A stretch of 64,000 nt of DNA from Iris pallida. Its lineage: Eukaryota; Streptophyta; Magnoliopsida; Asparagales; Iridaceae. The stretch is taken from NCBI GenBank assembly GCA_029216955.1, contig JANAVB010031417.1, positions 23,131,917 through 23,195,916 of the forward strand. Reading direction: 5' to 3'. The position numbers and the translations under genes are program-made. Positions 22,056-33,820 of the stretch are shown one piece after another. Under the pieces are notes generated by a model. It saw only the letters and a list, made by a program, of their open reading frames with translations. It searched no databases and was not told the DNA's origin. Numbering within the stretch: position 1 is the first letter of the stretch; each line of letters begins with the position of its first letter.

Positions 22056-25048
22056 TAATGTGTATGTGTATATTTATATAAATGTGTATGAATATATGAG
22101 TATATGTATATATATATATAAATATATATATATGTATATATTGTATTCATATATATATAAATATATATATATATGAATACAATAGATTTGATTTAGGATT
22201 GAGTAGCAGTAGACAATCCCGAGCCCAGCCTTGGGCCAGGCTAGCAAGCCCAGCCCGTTTTCCCCAGGCCAAGCCCCGGCCAGTGGGACTCTCCCACAGC
22301 TCTGAAGCCAACCAGAGCAGCCGAGAACTTATCCCAGTAGCAGAAAATCCCCAACTTAGCTATTAGCATCCTGGAGCCCAGGGCCCATCCTAGCAAACCC
22401 AGATTCTTCCCCCACAGCCAAGGCTTCACGAGCCCGAGCCCCCGTTCAGCTCTTCACAAGAGCCTAACCGACCGCGCGTATATATATAGGTGCAGAGAGC
22501 GCGAGAGAACACAGGAAAAATGCTCGAAACCCTAAAAACTCGACGCCACCACCCCTCCTCCGCTGGGCGACCCCCGCGCGCGCCCTCAGCGCCGCCGCCC
22601 GCTGCCAGGCCGGCCGGCCAAGCCGCCACAGCGCCCACACAGGATCCCGAACAGTGCGACAGCCGCCTCGCGAGCCCAACTTCACTGGGAGTTATCGGCT
22701 TCTACGATTGATGGTTCGTCGAACCGATCGTGCAGGTACGATCACAACCCTTAGGACTGTAACTCCCATCAATTGGTTTTATTTTAGATGACCTGTATTG
22801 CCCGAGAAATCGAACCCAAAAACCCGAAAACTCTGCCCAAAACAGAGTACGAAATCAGTCCAAAGACCTTAGTTCACGGACGGTTTTCTCCCAACCCATG
22901 CACGATTTCAAGATTCTGTTTGAAGAGACTTTTAGACAACATATAGGGCTTCGAATCCCTTCTTGCGGAATTCGAAATCATCGACTGAGCGTCGAGAAAT
23001 CGAATTCCAAAGTTTCCCAAAAATCTATTTTCAAAACCAGAAAATTGCTCCACACGACGTGCGTCACGCCAATCGGGACGACGTGGTCGCGAACCGAAAG
23101 CATCGAAAGCTGCGTAATGGTTTCGTGGTCGTGTGGGCTTTGACGGAATTCAAATCGGTCGCGTGTGCGCGACGAATTTGATGCGTATCCGTCGAAATTC
23201 CCCGTATCGTGCACGTTGCAAATTCTCCAATTACTTTGTGCACGTTCGTCGGATCGAGACGAAACTTGCGCCAGCAGAACCGTATCATTTTTCTGGTCCT
23301 GCATGCCAAGCTTGGTCCAAATCTGAGACAGTCGAATCGTACGTCGTTTTGCGGGCCCCGCGGTCCCACTTGACGGGCGATTGTGTGCACGGCCCGACGG
23401 AATCCAACTTTGGACATACGGTTGGGTTCGTATCGAAAAACTGGATCCGTAGACATATAGTTTGACGACTTTAGAGACCGTTGACTCTGGCACGCTTTTC
23501 GGTGCAAAGCGGGTCCAACGGCGGACATCGTTTCCGCCCGAAATTACCGTTTTGCCCCTGTGTCCAGAATTGGACTTAAGGACAGGCAACCCTAGCTGAT
23601 TTAACCCTTCTGGACGCATTGGTGATATTTGTTTTAGCATCCGACAATGTTTGTAGATATTTTCTCTAGGTGTCACCATTAGTTAATCAATTCCTATTTT
23701 TTCCGTAATTCGGAATTAGTACGACCTCACAGTTTAATACTTAGAGACTAGAGTTGATCCCCCTTTGACCAGGTTGACTATAAATTAACTATAGGTCAAT
23801 CATTGACTTAGTTTGACCCGGATTGAACTAGAACTTGACTAGTTGACCTTAGTTTGACTCTAATTTGACTTTAGTTGACCTAGTGGACTTGTTGATTGGA
23901 CTTGAACCTAGAAGGACCTAGAACCACCTAGAATGTATTGTAGATTACTTTTATTTCATGTTAGACTATTTTGTGACTTGTGATTGCTCTAAATAGGACA
24001 CTGTGACTCCAGTTGGACATCTACATTTATCAGCGGCTTGGATTACCAGGCGAGTACATTCTCTGATCTTTTCATGCTTCTTTGGATATATACTCTTGTT
24101 ATAGACTAGTGTACTTGATGCTGACACGACGTTCACACGGATCGGTACCCTATGGATCTTTTCATGCGATGTTATCCCCTCGGATACATCGAGTATGTCA
24201 TGTTTCATGTACTTTATCATGTTCATCATGTACTCCATGTATTCACTTTTATCCATGTGCACTCATATGTTATTCATGTACACTCATGACCATATGAGCT
24301 CCATGTATACAGTAGTTGTTATCCATGTGCAATAACATAACATGCTTTGATCCTTGTGTATTGGTTGGGGGCAGGAAGAGTGTAGTTGGTTATGTGATCA
24401 TTATCCCCGTAGTTGTTATCCATGTTATTTCCGTAGTTGTATCCATGTGCGACCCAAGCTGTTTACATAACCAATTCATGCTCTGTTTCACGTAGAAGGT
24501 TATATTCTCTATTTATCATATTTACATCTCAGTTATATCTCCTTCCTGTTGATTTCTCTTTACAGCGATTCATGTATAGTTTTCTATAGCTTGCTTTATA
24601 TGTCCATTCCTGATATGAACTGTTCTGAGAGATATGTGCTCGTTCCTGTCCTGATTGGACCTGTTGATAAAATTTTACAGGTACTTGGAGTTCACAGTTA
24701 GCCTAGAGGACACTGGTAGAGCTTGGAGTATTTACCTAGAGGTTGTTCATTTTCTGTATTGTTTGTCTTAGAGTTGTATTAGAAAACTTGTGTTTGTTTA
24801 ATAAGAACTTTCTGTACTATCACTCCTGATTCTCTCTTGTGGATTATCTTATCTATTTCATCGTGCTGTTATCTATCTTTAGAGTTGTGATTGAGATGGT
24901 ATCTTATGAGTTTGTCCTCCATCTGGAGAGTATAACATATTGTTTAGATGTGATTGTGACCTAGAAACAGCGTTCTACCGCCGACACTGCGGCGTAGGCT
25001 GGACGTACCCACGTCTCGTGCCCTAAAGCTAGGGTGCGGGTCGTGACA
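21044..25048 (+). repeat. RT2 LTR B
   Basis: 4005 bp, TGTAGCC...GTGACA, nearly identical to LTR A apart from TA-tract length and scattered substitutions. TATA box at 22479-22488, U5 stem-loop at 24979-24994 (CGCCG, ACACTG loop, CGGCG). Confidence 0.93.
22479..22488 (+). promoter_or_regulatory. LTR B TATA box
   Basis: Same TATATATATA in the same GC-rich setting as in LTR A. Confidence 0.6.
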
Positions 25049-27605
25049 CGTTTTTAGTGGTGGCCCATGCAGGTCGAGATTCGCAATTATGCGATTTCGT
25101 AATAGCGCAACGACTTAGTTGTACTGCTACGAGCCTGCTATAGAGTATAGGAAATAAGGTATTAGAATTAGAATACTCAATCACACTTTGGATCATTTGA
25201 GAGATTCCAGGGACGACCCTTGAGAATCTCATTTCGAATGTCGATTGAAATTCCTTTTCCTCTTGAATTTGATCTTGATTGGTTCATCTCTTTTGAGCGG
25301 ATCTTCATTATTCCTTCCTTACCATTAATTCTTGTATTTCCATTTTCTTAAACTCTGTCGTACCTGCATACTTTGTAACCCTTGAGTCTTCGTATTTTTC
25401 ATGGAAAAGGTTGAGGAAGTGCCGTAAATCATGTAGCTCGGAAATAATTGAATTGGCTATAGTGTGATGATTTTGTAGGAATCCAAAAGGTTGGATGTTA
25501 ACATGGAAACTTGAGAATAATATGTGGTAAAGGTCTAGGATGAAATCAAAAGATGTATACTACCAGTCTGGAAACAAACCACACTTAGAGAAAACTTGGT
25601 ATGAATAATTCGTAAGTGTATTTCAAAATTGATGAGGATATTCAAGGTCAACTTAATTTGAGAACTTCAAAATTTTGGTTATTGATTCTCGGACAGTTTT
25701 ACCCTAAGGCTTTAAAGAAGGTTAGTAATGGAAAAGAGAATTAAACGGTTTTCAAGGAAGATATGAAATTGAACAAGATATTGCAAGGAAATGACTAGGG
25801 ATTGAGAGGACACAAGGTTATTGAAATTTGGACATTGTTGTGATATAAAAAAAAATTAGGAGAATAATATTCACGGGTGTAAGTCAAAGAAAATATGAAG
25901 GTTGATTTTACGACGGAAAATAAATTGTAAGGCCTAGAGGTTTTGGTGAATTGAATGATACGAGAAAACAATTTAAACAGTTTAAAGATCTCATAAACTT
26001 GAGTTAGAGGTTTCGGATCTAAATTGGGACAATGTGAAGAAATATGAAAATTGATTTAAAATGAATAGTATTGATTCTTAATAAGAAGGGGATGCTTCAT
26101 GAGAAATGTTTTGGAAATTTAGAATTCTGCCTATGATGGTCATGATAAGGATTTAGATAACGGAAGGTTGAAAAATCTGGATGGTAAACATATGAGGATT
26201 GAATTATCCTAGGGAGACTAGTAAGGTAAAGATACGATTGGCAATTATGATCATGTAAACTTCAGGGTTTCAGAGGCAGATGATACTTGACTTTTCTCAA
26301 ATCTAGATCTTTTATTGTGACTCTCTAACCGTTCGTAATATTTGAATAATGATTTGATCGTTCCTTAACAGTATTTTCTCTCTAGAACTGTATCCCTAAA
26401 TTATTTATTCTGTAACTGATTTTATTTAGTGCTTCAACTTGATCTCTTTTACTTGTGCATTAATTATCACCTCTTGAACTTCCATTTTCTATTTGGATCC
26501 TTGACATTTCTTACCATGACTTTGATATTCGGAGTGTAATACTAGCTGTTACCCTCCAACAAATTGTGTACAAGGTCCAGACGAGTCCATCTTCATGTGG
26601 GCATATCGTGTCTCATTAAACTCATCTCCTTGTACACTATCCTATTGATATGACTTTCAAGTCGAAATGACTAACTATGATCTATACCATAATACCAACT
26701 ATTTTTGGTTTTAATTAGAAATCCAACTGACTCACTTCTTTTGACCCGACATGTGTTGGTGTTCTGCTTGATTCTTTGAATGCTCAAATTTGTACTTTAT
26801 CTTGATGGCTTGACCCATTGTTCCATCACCCTATTAGTTTAACTATTTTAAGGTGGGTAGAATGCCTCACTATCCAGCAAATCCTAGTCATTGTGAACCA
26901 CATTGATAAAGTTCACGTGGACTATTTAATTTCTTTCATCATTATCTTTACTTATATTTTGACTACCTTATGTTGCTAATTTAGAACCAGTTTTGCAAGC
27001 TTATTTTCTTTTCGAGCTTGATCATGACACATATTATTGGGGGCCGGCACCCACTAACATATTGTCTAATCAGAACCGGTGCAAGATGGTCTGATCAACC
27101 TATTGCACTTTGGTTCGCTTTTCATATATTATTTTACGTGGAGGGAGACATAGTTAAACTTGTCATAGAGTCTCATCCGCGACAGCCTTGACAATTCCCA
27201 TTTGAACTATTTTGTCGTCTATGAGCCACGTATTGTACTCAATAACATCGCCTTTGAACTCTTCATTGTCTGACTTTCACATATTTCAGAAAGACAAGAC
27301 CTTATACTTATTAGACAGACCCGAGGAATCACATATAGTTTCCCTATCCAAAGTAGGAAATTGATTCCATTCTATATCCTTGCATCACCCTTTAAATTCT
27401 AATTCCTTTGACCGACCAGTTGACTTGGTCATCCTTCTTATCACCCAATATATTGGAATCCTATTCAATTGAATTAAACCAATTGTGACATGGATTTCAA
27501 ATCTTGGATACTCGTGCTCCGACTTCAATGACCCCGTTCTCTATCTTGTCCAAACATCGATTTATCCTGATTGATCAACTTAGATCGTATTGGGACCAAA
27601 ATTTT

Positions 27606-27680
<75 letters not shown>

Positions 27681-27787
27681 TGTGTGCTTGGATTTTTGTT
27701 TTTGTTTTGTTGTGTGTGCTATTAATGAGTCGTGATTTAGACTTTGATTTTCTTGATTACTTTTGGATTTAGAAACCCTTCAGAGTT
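25049..27787 (+). mobile_element. RT2 internal domain, second copy, 3'-truncated
   Basis: Copy of 17957-20700 with the primer-binding site at 25058-25075. It stops after 'cccttcagagtta', so the last about 340 bp, the polypurine tract and a third LTR are missing. Confidence 0.9.
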
Positions 27788-27820
27788 ACTTTTGTGTGTG
27801 CTATTAATGAGTCGTGATTT
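27710..27820. repeat. 29-bp direct duplication at RT2 breakpoint
   Basis: 27710-27738 is repeated exactly at 27792-27820 (both start 'ttgtgtgtgctattaatgag'). The second copy lies just beyond the point where RT2 similarity ends. This fits templated filler DNA made during break repair. Confidence 0.8.
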
Positions 27821-28221
27821 GACAACATATTTAAGAATGTGAAGTTTAATCTCAATATTTTCATGTTTTGAATATTTGATTAAATTTTTGAAAATAAGAA
27901 GACTATGTACTCGAAAAGAGTAAAATTGAAACACTCAAAGTTGTCCTCTATTTTACTTTGTAATCATATTTAAGATGGATTTGACGGCAAGATTGATGTT
28001 GGCAGCATAATCAATTCTATGACGTAACAAGTCATTGATGGGGATATCGTCGCTGATATATGGATTTGATGTAACAAGATTTTTTAATTATAAAAAGCAA
28101 TGCTATAGTTAGCAAATGGGTGTAAGTTGTCAGAAGGTTGAAAAAGTTTGATTGTAGCCGAAAATAAATTGAGTTAACAAAATATTCTATTTCATTAAAT
28201 CCCAGCTTCGTCGCCGGAACA
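27821..28221. other. Unassigned ancestral segment left of RT3
   Basis: AT-rich, with no gene that I can support. It is continuous with 54091 onwards once RT3 is removed ('cgtcgccg' + 'gaaca' + 'ttctccgg'). It would then be the 3' side of the reverse ORF at 54159-54488, and on that strand it offers A/T-rich words that could serve as a polyadenylation region. Confidence 0.5.
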
Positions 28222-28894
28222 TGTAGTGTCCCGAAATTCGTGATACATATTTTATACGTGTTTGTATTTCTGACCCGTATTTCTCATTTTCTTTGATTAG
28301 TTAGTTGTGGTTTATTTTCATATTTAGCATTGTGGTTTAATTGTCATTTATTGTTCATGGATTTATTTTGATTAAGTGGAGCTTGGTTTTATTCGGATAG
28401 GAGAAGGATTGGGTTGGTTCGGCTTGGCTTGGTTTACTTGGTTCATCATGAACCAAGGTGAATCCCTACCTACCACCCCCATCATCATTTATTAACCCCA
28501 CCCTCTTTCTCTCTCATCATTCACTCTTCTTCTTCCTCACAGTTGCTCTCCACCTACCAAGAGGTTTAGGCAAGTGCAATCTTGCTTCTTAAGGGATCTT
28601 AATTTTTATTGTTCCATTCTCTTCTTTATATGATTATAATCCTCTTTAGAACTTGGAGTTTTTAATTTTGATGGATAGATTCTTCTAGATCTACATTTTA
28701 ACTTTGAGTTCATGGAGTTTTCTTGGTTTTGATCTACTAAAACTAGTTATTTTCGAAAAATAATAGTTCCATGAGCAAGAGCACGAAATTTCGTGTGAAT
28801 TTGGTTTTTGATTCACCTCATTTCGAGTTAAAATGAAGTTTTTATGGCCAAAACAAGTTTTCTGAATTTTCATGTCGGCTGAAGAATCTGGTTC

Positions 28895-29290
28895 TGGCGT
28901 AAAATGAAATTTTACGCAGGGAAGCTAGCATAAAATCAAATTTTACGCAGGAAGGCTGTGTAAAATGAAATTTTACGCAGGGAACCCTGGAATTGCGTAA
29001 ATTACGCTGGATTGTATCCAGAATGTAATATTTTACGCAAGGAACCCTGGAATTGCGTAAATTACGCTGGGTTATATACAGAATGTAATATTTTACGCAG
29101 GAAACCCTGGAATTGCGTAAATTATGCTGGATTGTATCCAGAATGTAATATTTTATGCTGGGAACCCTGGAATTGCATAAATTACGCTGGATTGTATCCA
29201 GAATGTAATATTTTACGCTGGGAACCCTGAAATTGCGTAAATTACGCTGGATGGTACCCAGAATGTAAAATTTTACGCTGGAACCCTCCC
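28895..29290. repeat. 60-bp minisatellite and hairpins, left RT3 LTR
   Basis: Three short inverted repeats built on GCGTAAAAT/ATTTTACGC are followed by about five 60-bp units starting 'ggaaccctggaattgcgtaa'. Each unit holds GCGTAA-A-TTACGC and TGGAT-TGT-ATCCA foldbacks. Two of the three leading hairpins have lost a stem base at a CpG (gcata, gtgta). The right LTR has one more unit. Confidence 0.9.
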
Positions 29291-29462
29291 CTTTTACATA
29301 TTTTATGCAGAATTGATTTTTTGGCATAAAAAGTGCACATAATGACTGTTTTTGCCAAGTTAAGCTATTTTTTAGCCAGAATTTTGAAAAACTTAAAACA
29401 TGAAAGTTTTAGATCTTTGTCTTACCTTTTCGAATATCTCTGGAGCACCTTAAATTGAGTTC

Positions 29463-32400
29463 TGTCACGACCCGCACCCGCAATATACGGATACGAATAC
29501 GTGGGCCACGCCCAGCCTACGCCGCGGTATCGGCGGTAGAACGCTGTCAAGTATACTATACTAACTACAACATCTAAGAATCCATAACTAGAAATGTACT
29601 CATGTCACATCACGAAAACTAAGGAAGATAAGACAAGAATTAATAACAATATCACTAGAACAACTAGAATCTACAATGATCATAAGACAGGAAGATAATG
29701 AAGGAACAACAAGACTAACTAAGGAATAACTACCAGGCAACTCACATAGAGGAACAGTGTGAACCACCTCAGCTAGAATCATCCTGCAGTCCAACAAATG
29801 TGGCACAACTACTCCTAAAATTTTGTCAACATATTCAGTCAGGATGGAACGAGCACAAATCTCAAATAACAGTTCTAATTAGACGATATTGAACATGTAG
29901 CAGTAAATAGAGAGAATATATAAGAAATCATGAAATGTACATGTGAGTATCATGGCAGGGTAAGCTGTAAATCTAGAGCTAGAACAAGGCAAGTAAAACT
30001 GATCATGACATGTACAAGAATCAAGAATCATATATCTAGGTGTGTGAATACTAGCTACAACATGTGGCCGGATTGGGTCTGCACAAGGTTATGATCAGCC
30101 AATCCCACGTGGAGTGTAGGATTGGTAGCATTCAAGGTCTACAAGAATAAACAAGGTGGGTAATGACCACACATCTACACTAGTACTCCCCGTCCCCGAC
30201 TGGTAGAGTGGATCCAAACAGGACACGTCACTGCACGGGATTCTAATGAGAAGGTCGCGAACCTTCTCTAGAATCAGTGACCACATATCGAGCAAGAGCT
30301 ACAAGGGTGCTTGCACAATACATCCCAACCTAAGAAGGAGAAACATCTCTCGTCGGGATCCATGAATACCAATCCGTGTGACCAATGTGTCGAGAACAAG
30401 CATATCTACACTAAATACAAGAAACATAAACGATATCATAAAACAGAAATATTATCAGAGAATGTACTCGCCTGAGATCTGGTGGAATATGTCAACTGGT
30501 CCAAGAACAGTGCCTCGAGGACCTATAGGTGGAAATACTGTATCAATAGAAGGGTTTGGAAGTAAAATCAAGTCACACTAAGTCAAACTAGGTCAAGGCA
30601 AGTCAAAACAAGTCAAACTAGGTCAATCTAAGTCAAGGGTTGACTTACAGTTGACTTCTGGTCAACTGGTCAACCCTAGGTCAACTCGGGTCAAACTTGA
30701 CTAACGTTGACTAACAGTTGACTTTGGGTCAACTGGTCAACTCTGGTCCAGTTCTGGTCAAATTTAGGCTACGGTTGACTTTTGGTCAAAATAGTCAACT
30801 GTGGTCAACCAGGGTCAAAACTAGTCTAACCTAGGTCAAATGTTGACTCTACTTCGACGTTCAGTCAAAGTAGTCAACCATGGTCAAACTGGGTTAAAGC
30901 TAGCCTCTACAACCATCTACAGGGTCAACACATGCAATTTCAGTGGTTGTGAAATCACTGGAATCGATGGATCTCAAATACCACAAAAGGAGAAAGATTA
31001 TAATGATAAGATGAAAACCTACAGATATTGTCGGATGGTGAAACTAACATCACCAACGTGTCCAGAATGGTCAAATCAGCTAGAATAGCCTGTCCAAAAG
31101 TCCAATTTGGACACAGGGGCAAAACGGTAATTTCGGGCCAAAATAATGTCCGCCGTTGGACACACTTTGCACCGAAAAACGTGCCGAAATAAAAGTGCAC
31201 AAAACCTAACAAATTATATGTCCACGAATCCAGAATGACGATACGAACCCAACGGTATATCCAGAATTGGATTTCGTTGACCCGATCTCAAATTGGTCCG
31301 CTGACCAGGACATTGAAATTCCGATTTGCACGGAAAAGCGTGTCGGAGCTAATGTCCTCAAAACTTAGCAAATTATATGTCAACGAGTCCAGAATGACGA
31401 TACGAACTCAACGGTATATCCGGAATTGGATTCCGATGAGCCGAACTCAAAATGACCCGTTGACCCAGAAAGTGGGACCCGCTTTGCACCGAAATGCGTG
31501 CCAGGGCCCACGTTCTCCAAATCAAGCAAATTTTATATTTAAACATGCCAGAATGACGCCACGAGTCTACTGGTGGTGTCAGAAATTGAATCCGGAGTCC
31601 CGGGTTCAAAAATGGAATTTTACAAGTGCAACACTAAGAATTCGAACGGCCAACTTTGGCGTCGAATTCGACCGACCTAACAAGCTCAAACTGAAATGAA
31701 ATCTAAAGGGGGCAGGAAGAGGGTTATACCAGCTGTGCACCTGAACTGACGGTGCGCAAAACGAAGCTGCGAGGGCAAAGATACGAACCCGCGAAGTTGG
31801 CGTCACGAAACTGTCCAAAAACAGTACAAATTAAAATGTCAACTTGGTGGCCGGTTTTGATGTATCAAACGGCTAAATTAACAGGTGAAATTTGAGAGGG
31901 ATGAAGGGGCATATACCGAGATTGAGACGGAGCGAAGAAATCGCCGATCCAACGGTCGGATTGTCCGAAAAATCGGCGCGAAGTTGCTGCCCCGAGACGC
32001 GAATTCTGAAATTTTTTCCCCCGCGCGCGTCGACGGGATTCCGTTCAAAACGCACGAATCGTGTATTGTACACGTCGGGGAGGCCGGGGACACACCCGGG
32101 GTGGTCGCACAGGTGCGCCAGACATGGGGGAGTGTCGTGGTGGCGGGCGCCGGCCACGGGGTGGCGCACGGCGGCGGTTGGCCGCGGTTTTCCCGCGCGC
32201 GCGGCTGCGACGCACACCGCTGCTGCAGCTGCACAGTGGCATGCGGCGGGGGCTGCGCGGCCTGGCCGGGGCACGGCGGTGGTGGTGTTCGCTGAGGAGG
32301 GGAGGAAGAAGAGGTGGTGGCGCGCGGCTGCCCGTGGGTGGTGCGCGGCGCTGCCTCGCGGTCGTCACCGACCGGCTAGGGCGGCGCGGCTGCTGCTCGC

Positions 32401-33513
32401 GCGCCGTCGCAGCGGCTGCGCATGGGCGGCCATGGCCGCTACATCCACTCGGAGGAGGAGGAGGAGAAGAAGGAAGATGGTGATGGTGATGGTGATGGTG
32501 GGCTCGGCCATGGAGGAAGGAGGTGGAGTTGATGGAGAGGGGAAGATGATGATGGTGTAGTTGTGTGTGTTTTAAAAAGGAAAGAAGAAAGGAATGGGGG
32601 AGGGTGTTCGTATACAGCATGGGGATGGGGCTGTACTTGTGTACATGAGAGAGAGAGGGTGAGGTGAGAGGAATATTGTATATAATATATATATATGTAT
32701 ATATATTATATAATTAGATATTTAGAGATAGAGAGAGGGATAGATATTATTAGAGAGAGATGGGGAGGGTGTGTAGGTCGGCCACATGGGTGAGGGGGGG
32801 CTGTCCTGATGGGAGAGGGGAGGGGTGTATGTGTGATGTGTGGGGAGAGAAGAGAATTAGATATTATATATATATGTATATATATATATATAATGAGATA
32901 TTTGTATATGTATAGAGATATTTAGAGAAGAGGAAAATATCAGTGGGTGTGGGCAGTCATGATGGAGGGCAACATGGAGCTCGGGCTCGGGTCCGGTCGA
33001 GCCGGGTCGGCCCAAAATCGGACAAAGTCGAAGCCAAGACTTAATTAATTTATAAATTAAACCAATTAAAATCACAGATGGAATGGGAGCACAAGGGAGA
33101 TCGAAATTGTGGCACGCAAGTGGCACCTGCATAGTTTACTCAAAACAGGCCAGGACCATATATTGGGTCGACTGGATTGGACCGATGTCAGGCCCAGAAT
33201 TTAAATTGGAAGTTAAATCATAATTTACGGTAAATAATAAATTGGTCTAAATTGACCCGAACTTGCGCGAAGCAAAAAGAGCCCAAGGGAACAAGTTCGA
33301 GTGGGACACAAATTATCAATATGAAGATAATCTCGTCTACTACAAACTCCAAGAAGGAAGTTTCCAGGGACTGGCATCCCTGATGCTCTAGAAATCCAAG
33401 TCACGGTAGAGAGCATTAAAGATCAAAAATTAATTATATAGAAATGAATTATTGAAAATAATTCATTAGAAAAATTCGAAAAAAAATAATTCGGGAAATT
33501 CAGGGGGCTTACA
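29463..33513 (-). mobile_element. S1: solo LTR inserted in RT3 left LTR
   Basis: Target duplication AGTTC at 29458-29462 and 33514-33518. The ends are TGTCACGACC and GGGCTTACA, so read in reverse it starts TGTAAGCCCCC and ends GGTCGTGACA. The U5 stem-loop is at 29520-29535, a GTCAA/TTGAC block at 30570-30920, and a GC-rich leader block at 31950-32480. It has no internal domain, hence a solo LTR of 4051 bp. Frames in the GC block are shadows of composition. Confidence 0.9.
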
Positions 33514-33820
33514 AGTTCGTATGTGGAAGTTATGCCTCGTCTCCCAGCGCCACATGATTCTTCCACAACTCTTGCACCCTGTTTATATTTAGTTATTGCA
33601 TACACGCTTATACCAGATTAATGTTAATTTTAAATAATGACATGACGTGATAGTGACCTGTCGTGGCGCACTCTTGACAGTATATTTGACATGATATATA
33701 TCTCGAATGCTGTTGCGACGGCTAGCATGTCACGACAGAATTGAATGGCCTGGACACCGTGGGTGATTGTGTTTGTACAAAATGAACCGGTAATGTTTGC
33801 ATCATGTCTAGGACAGGGAT

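Larger units (their letters stand above)
13814..27787 (+). mobile_element. RT2: coding-free large LTR element, tandem and right-truncated
   Basis: LTR A (13814-17956), internal domain (17957-21043), LTR B (21044-25048) and a second, truncated internal domain (25049-27787). The LTRs start TGTAGCC and end GGTCGTGACA. A tRNA-Ile type primer-binding site follows each LTR, and a polypurine tract precedes LTR B. Neither internal copy holds gag or pol, so this is a LARD-type non-autonomous element. The two halves are nearly identical: a 233-codon antisense frame differs at only 3 residues between LTRs. Unequal recombination between LTRs of neighbouring copies would give this order. The left flank is GCTAC (13809-13813); the matching right flank is lost. 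Confidence 0.9.

Noticed and set aside
28980..29290. CRISPR-like regular repeats
   Set aside because: The 60-bp units are contiguous with no unique spacers and sit inside a plant LTR; they form a minisatellite.
31885..32620. Several overlapping 118-222 aa frames in the G+C-rich part of S1
   Set aside because: Open on both strands because of G+C-rich composition and GAG/GGT repeats; no domain, and the place matches the non-coding leader block of RT2.
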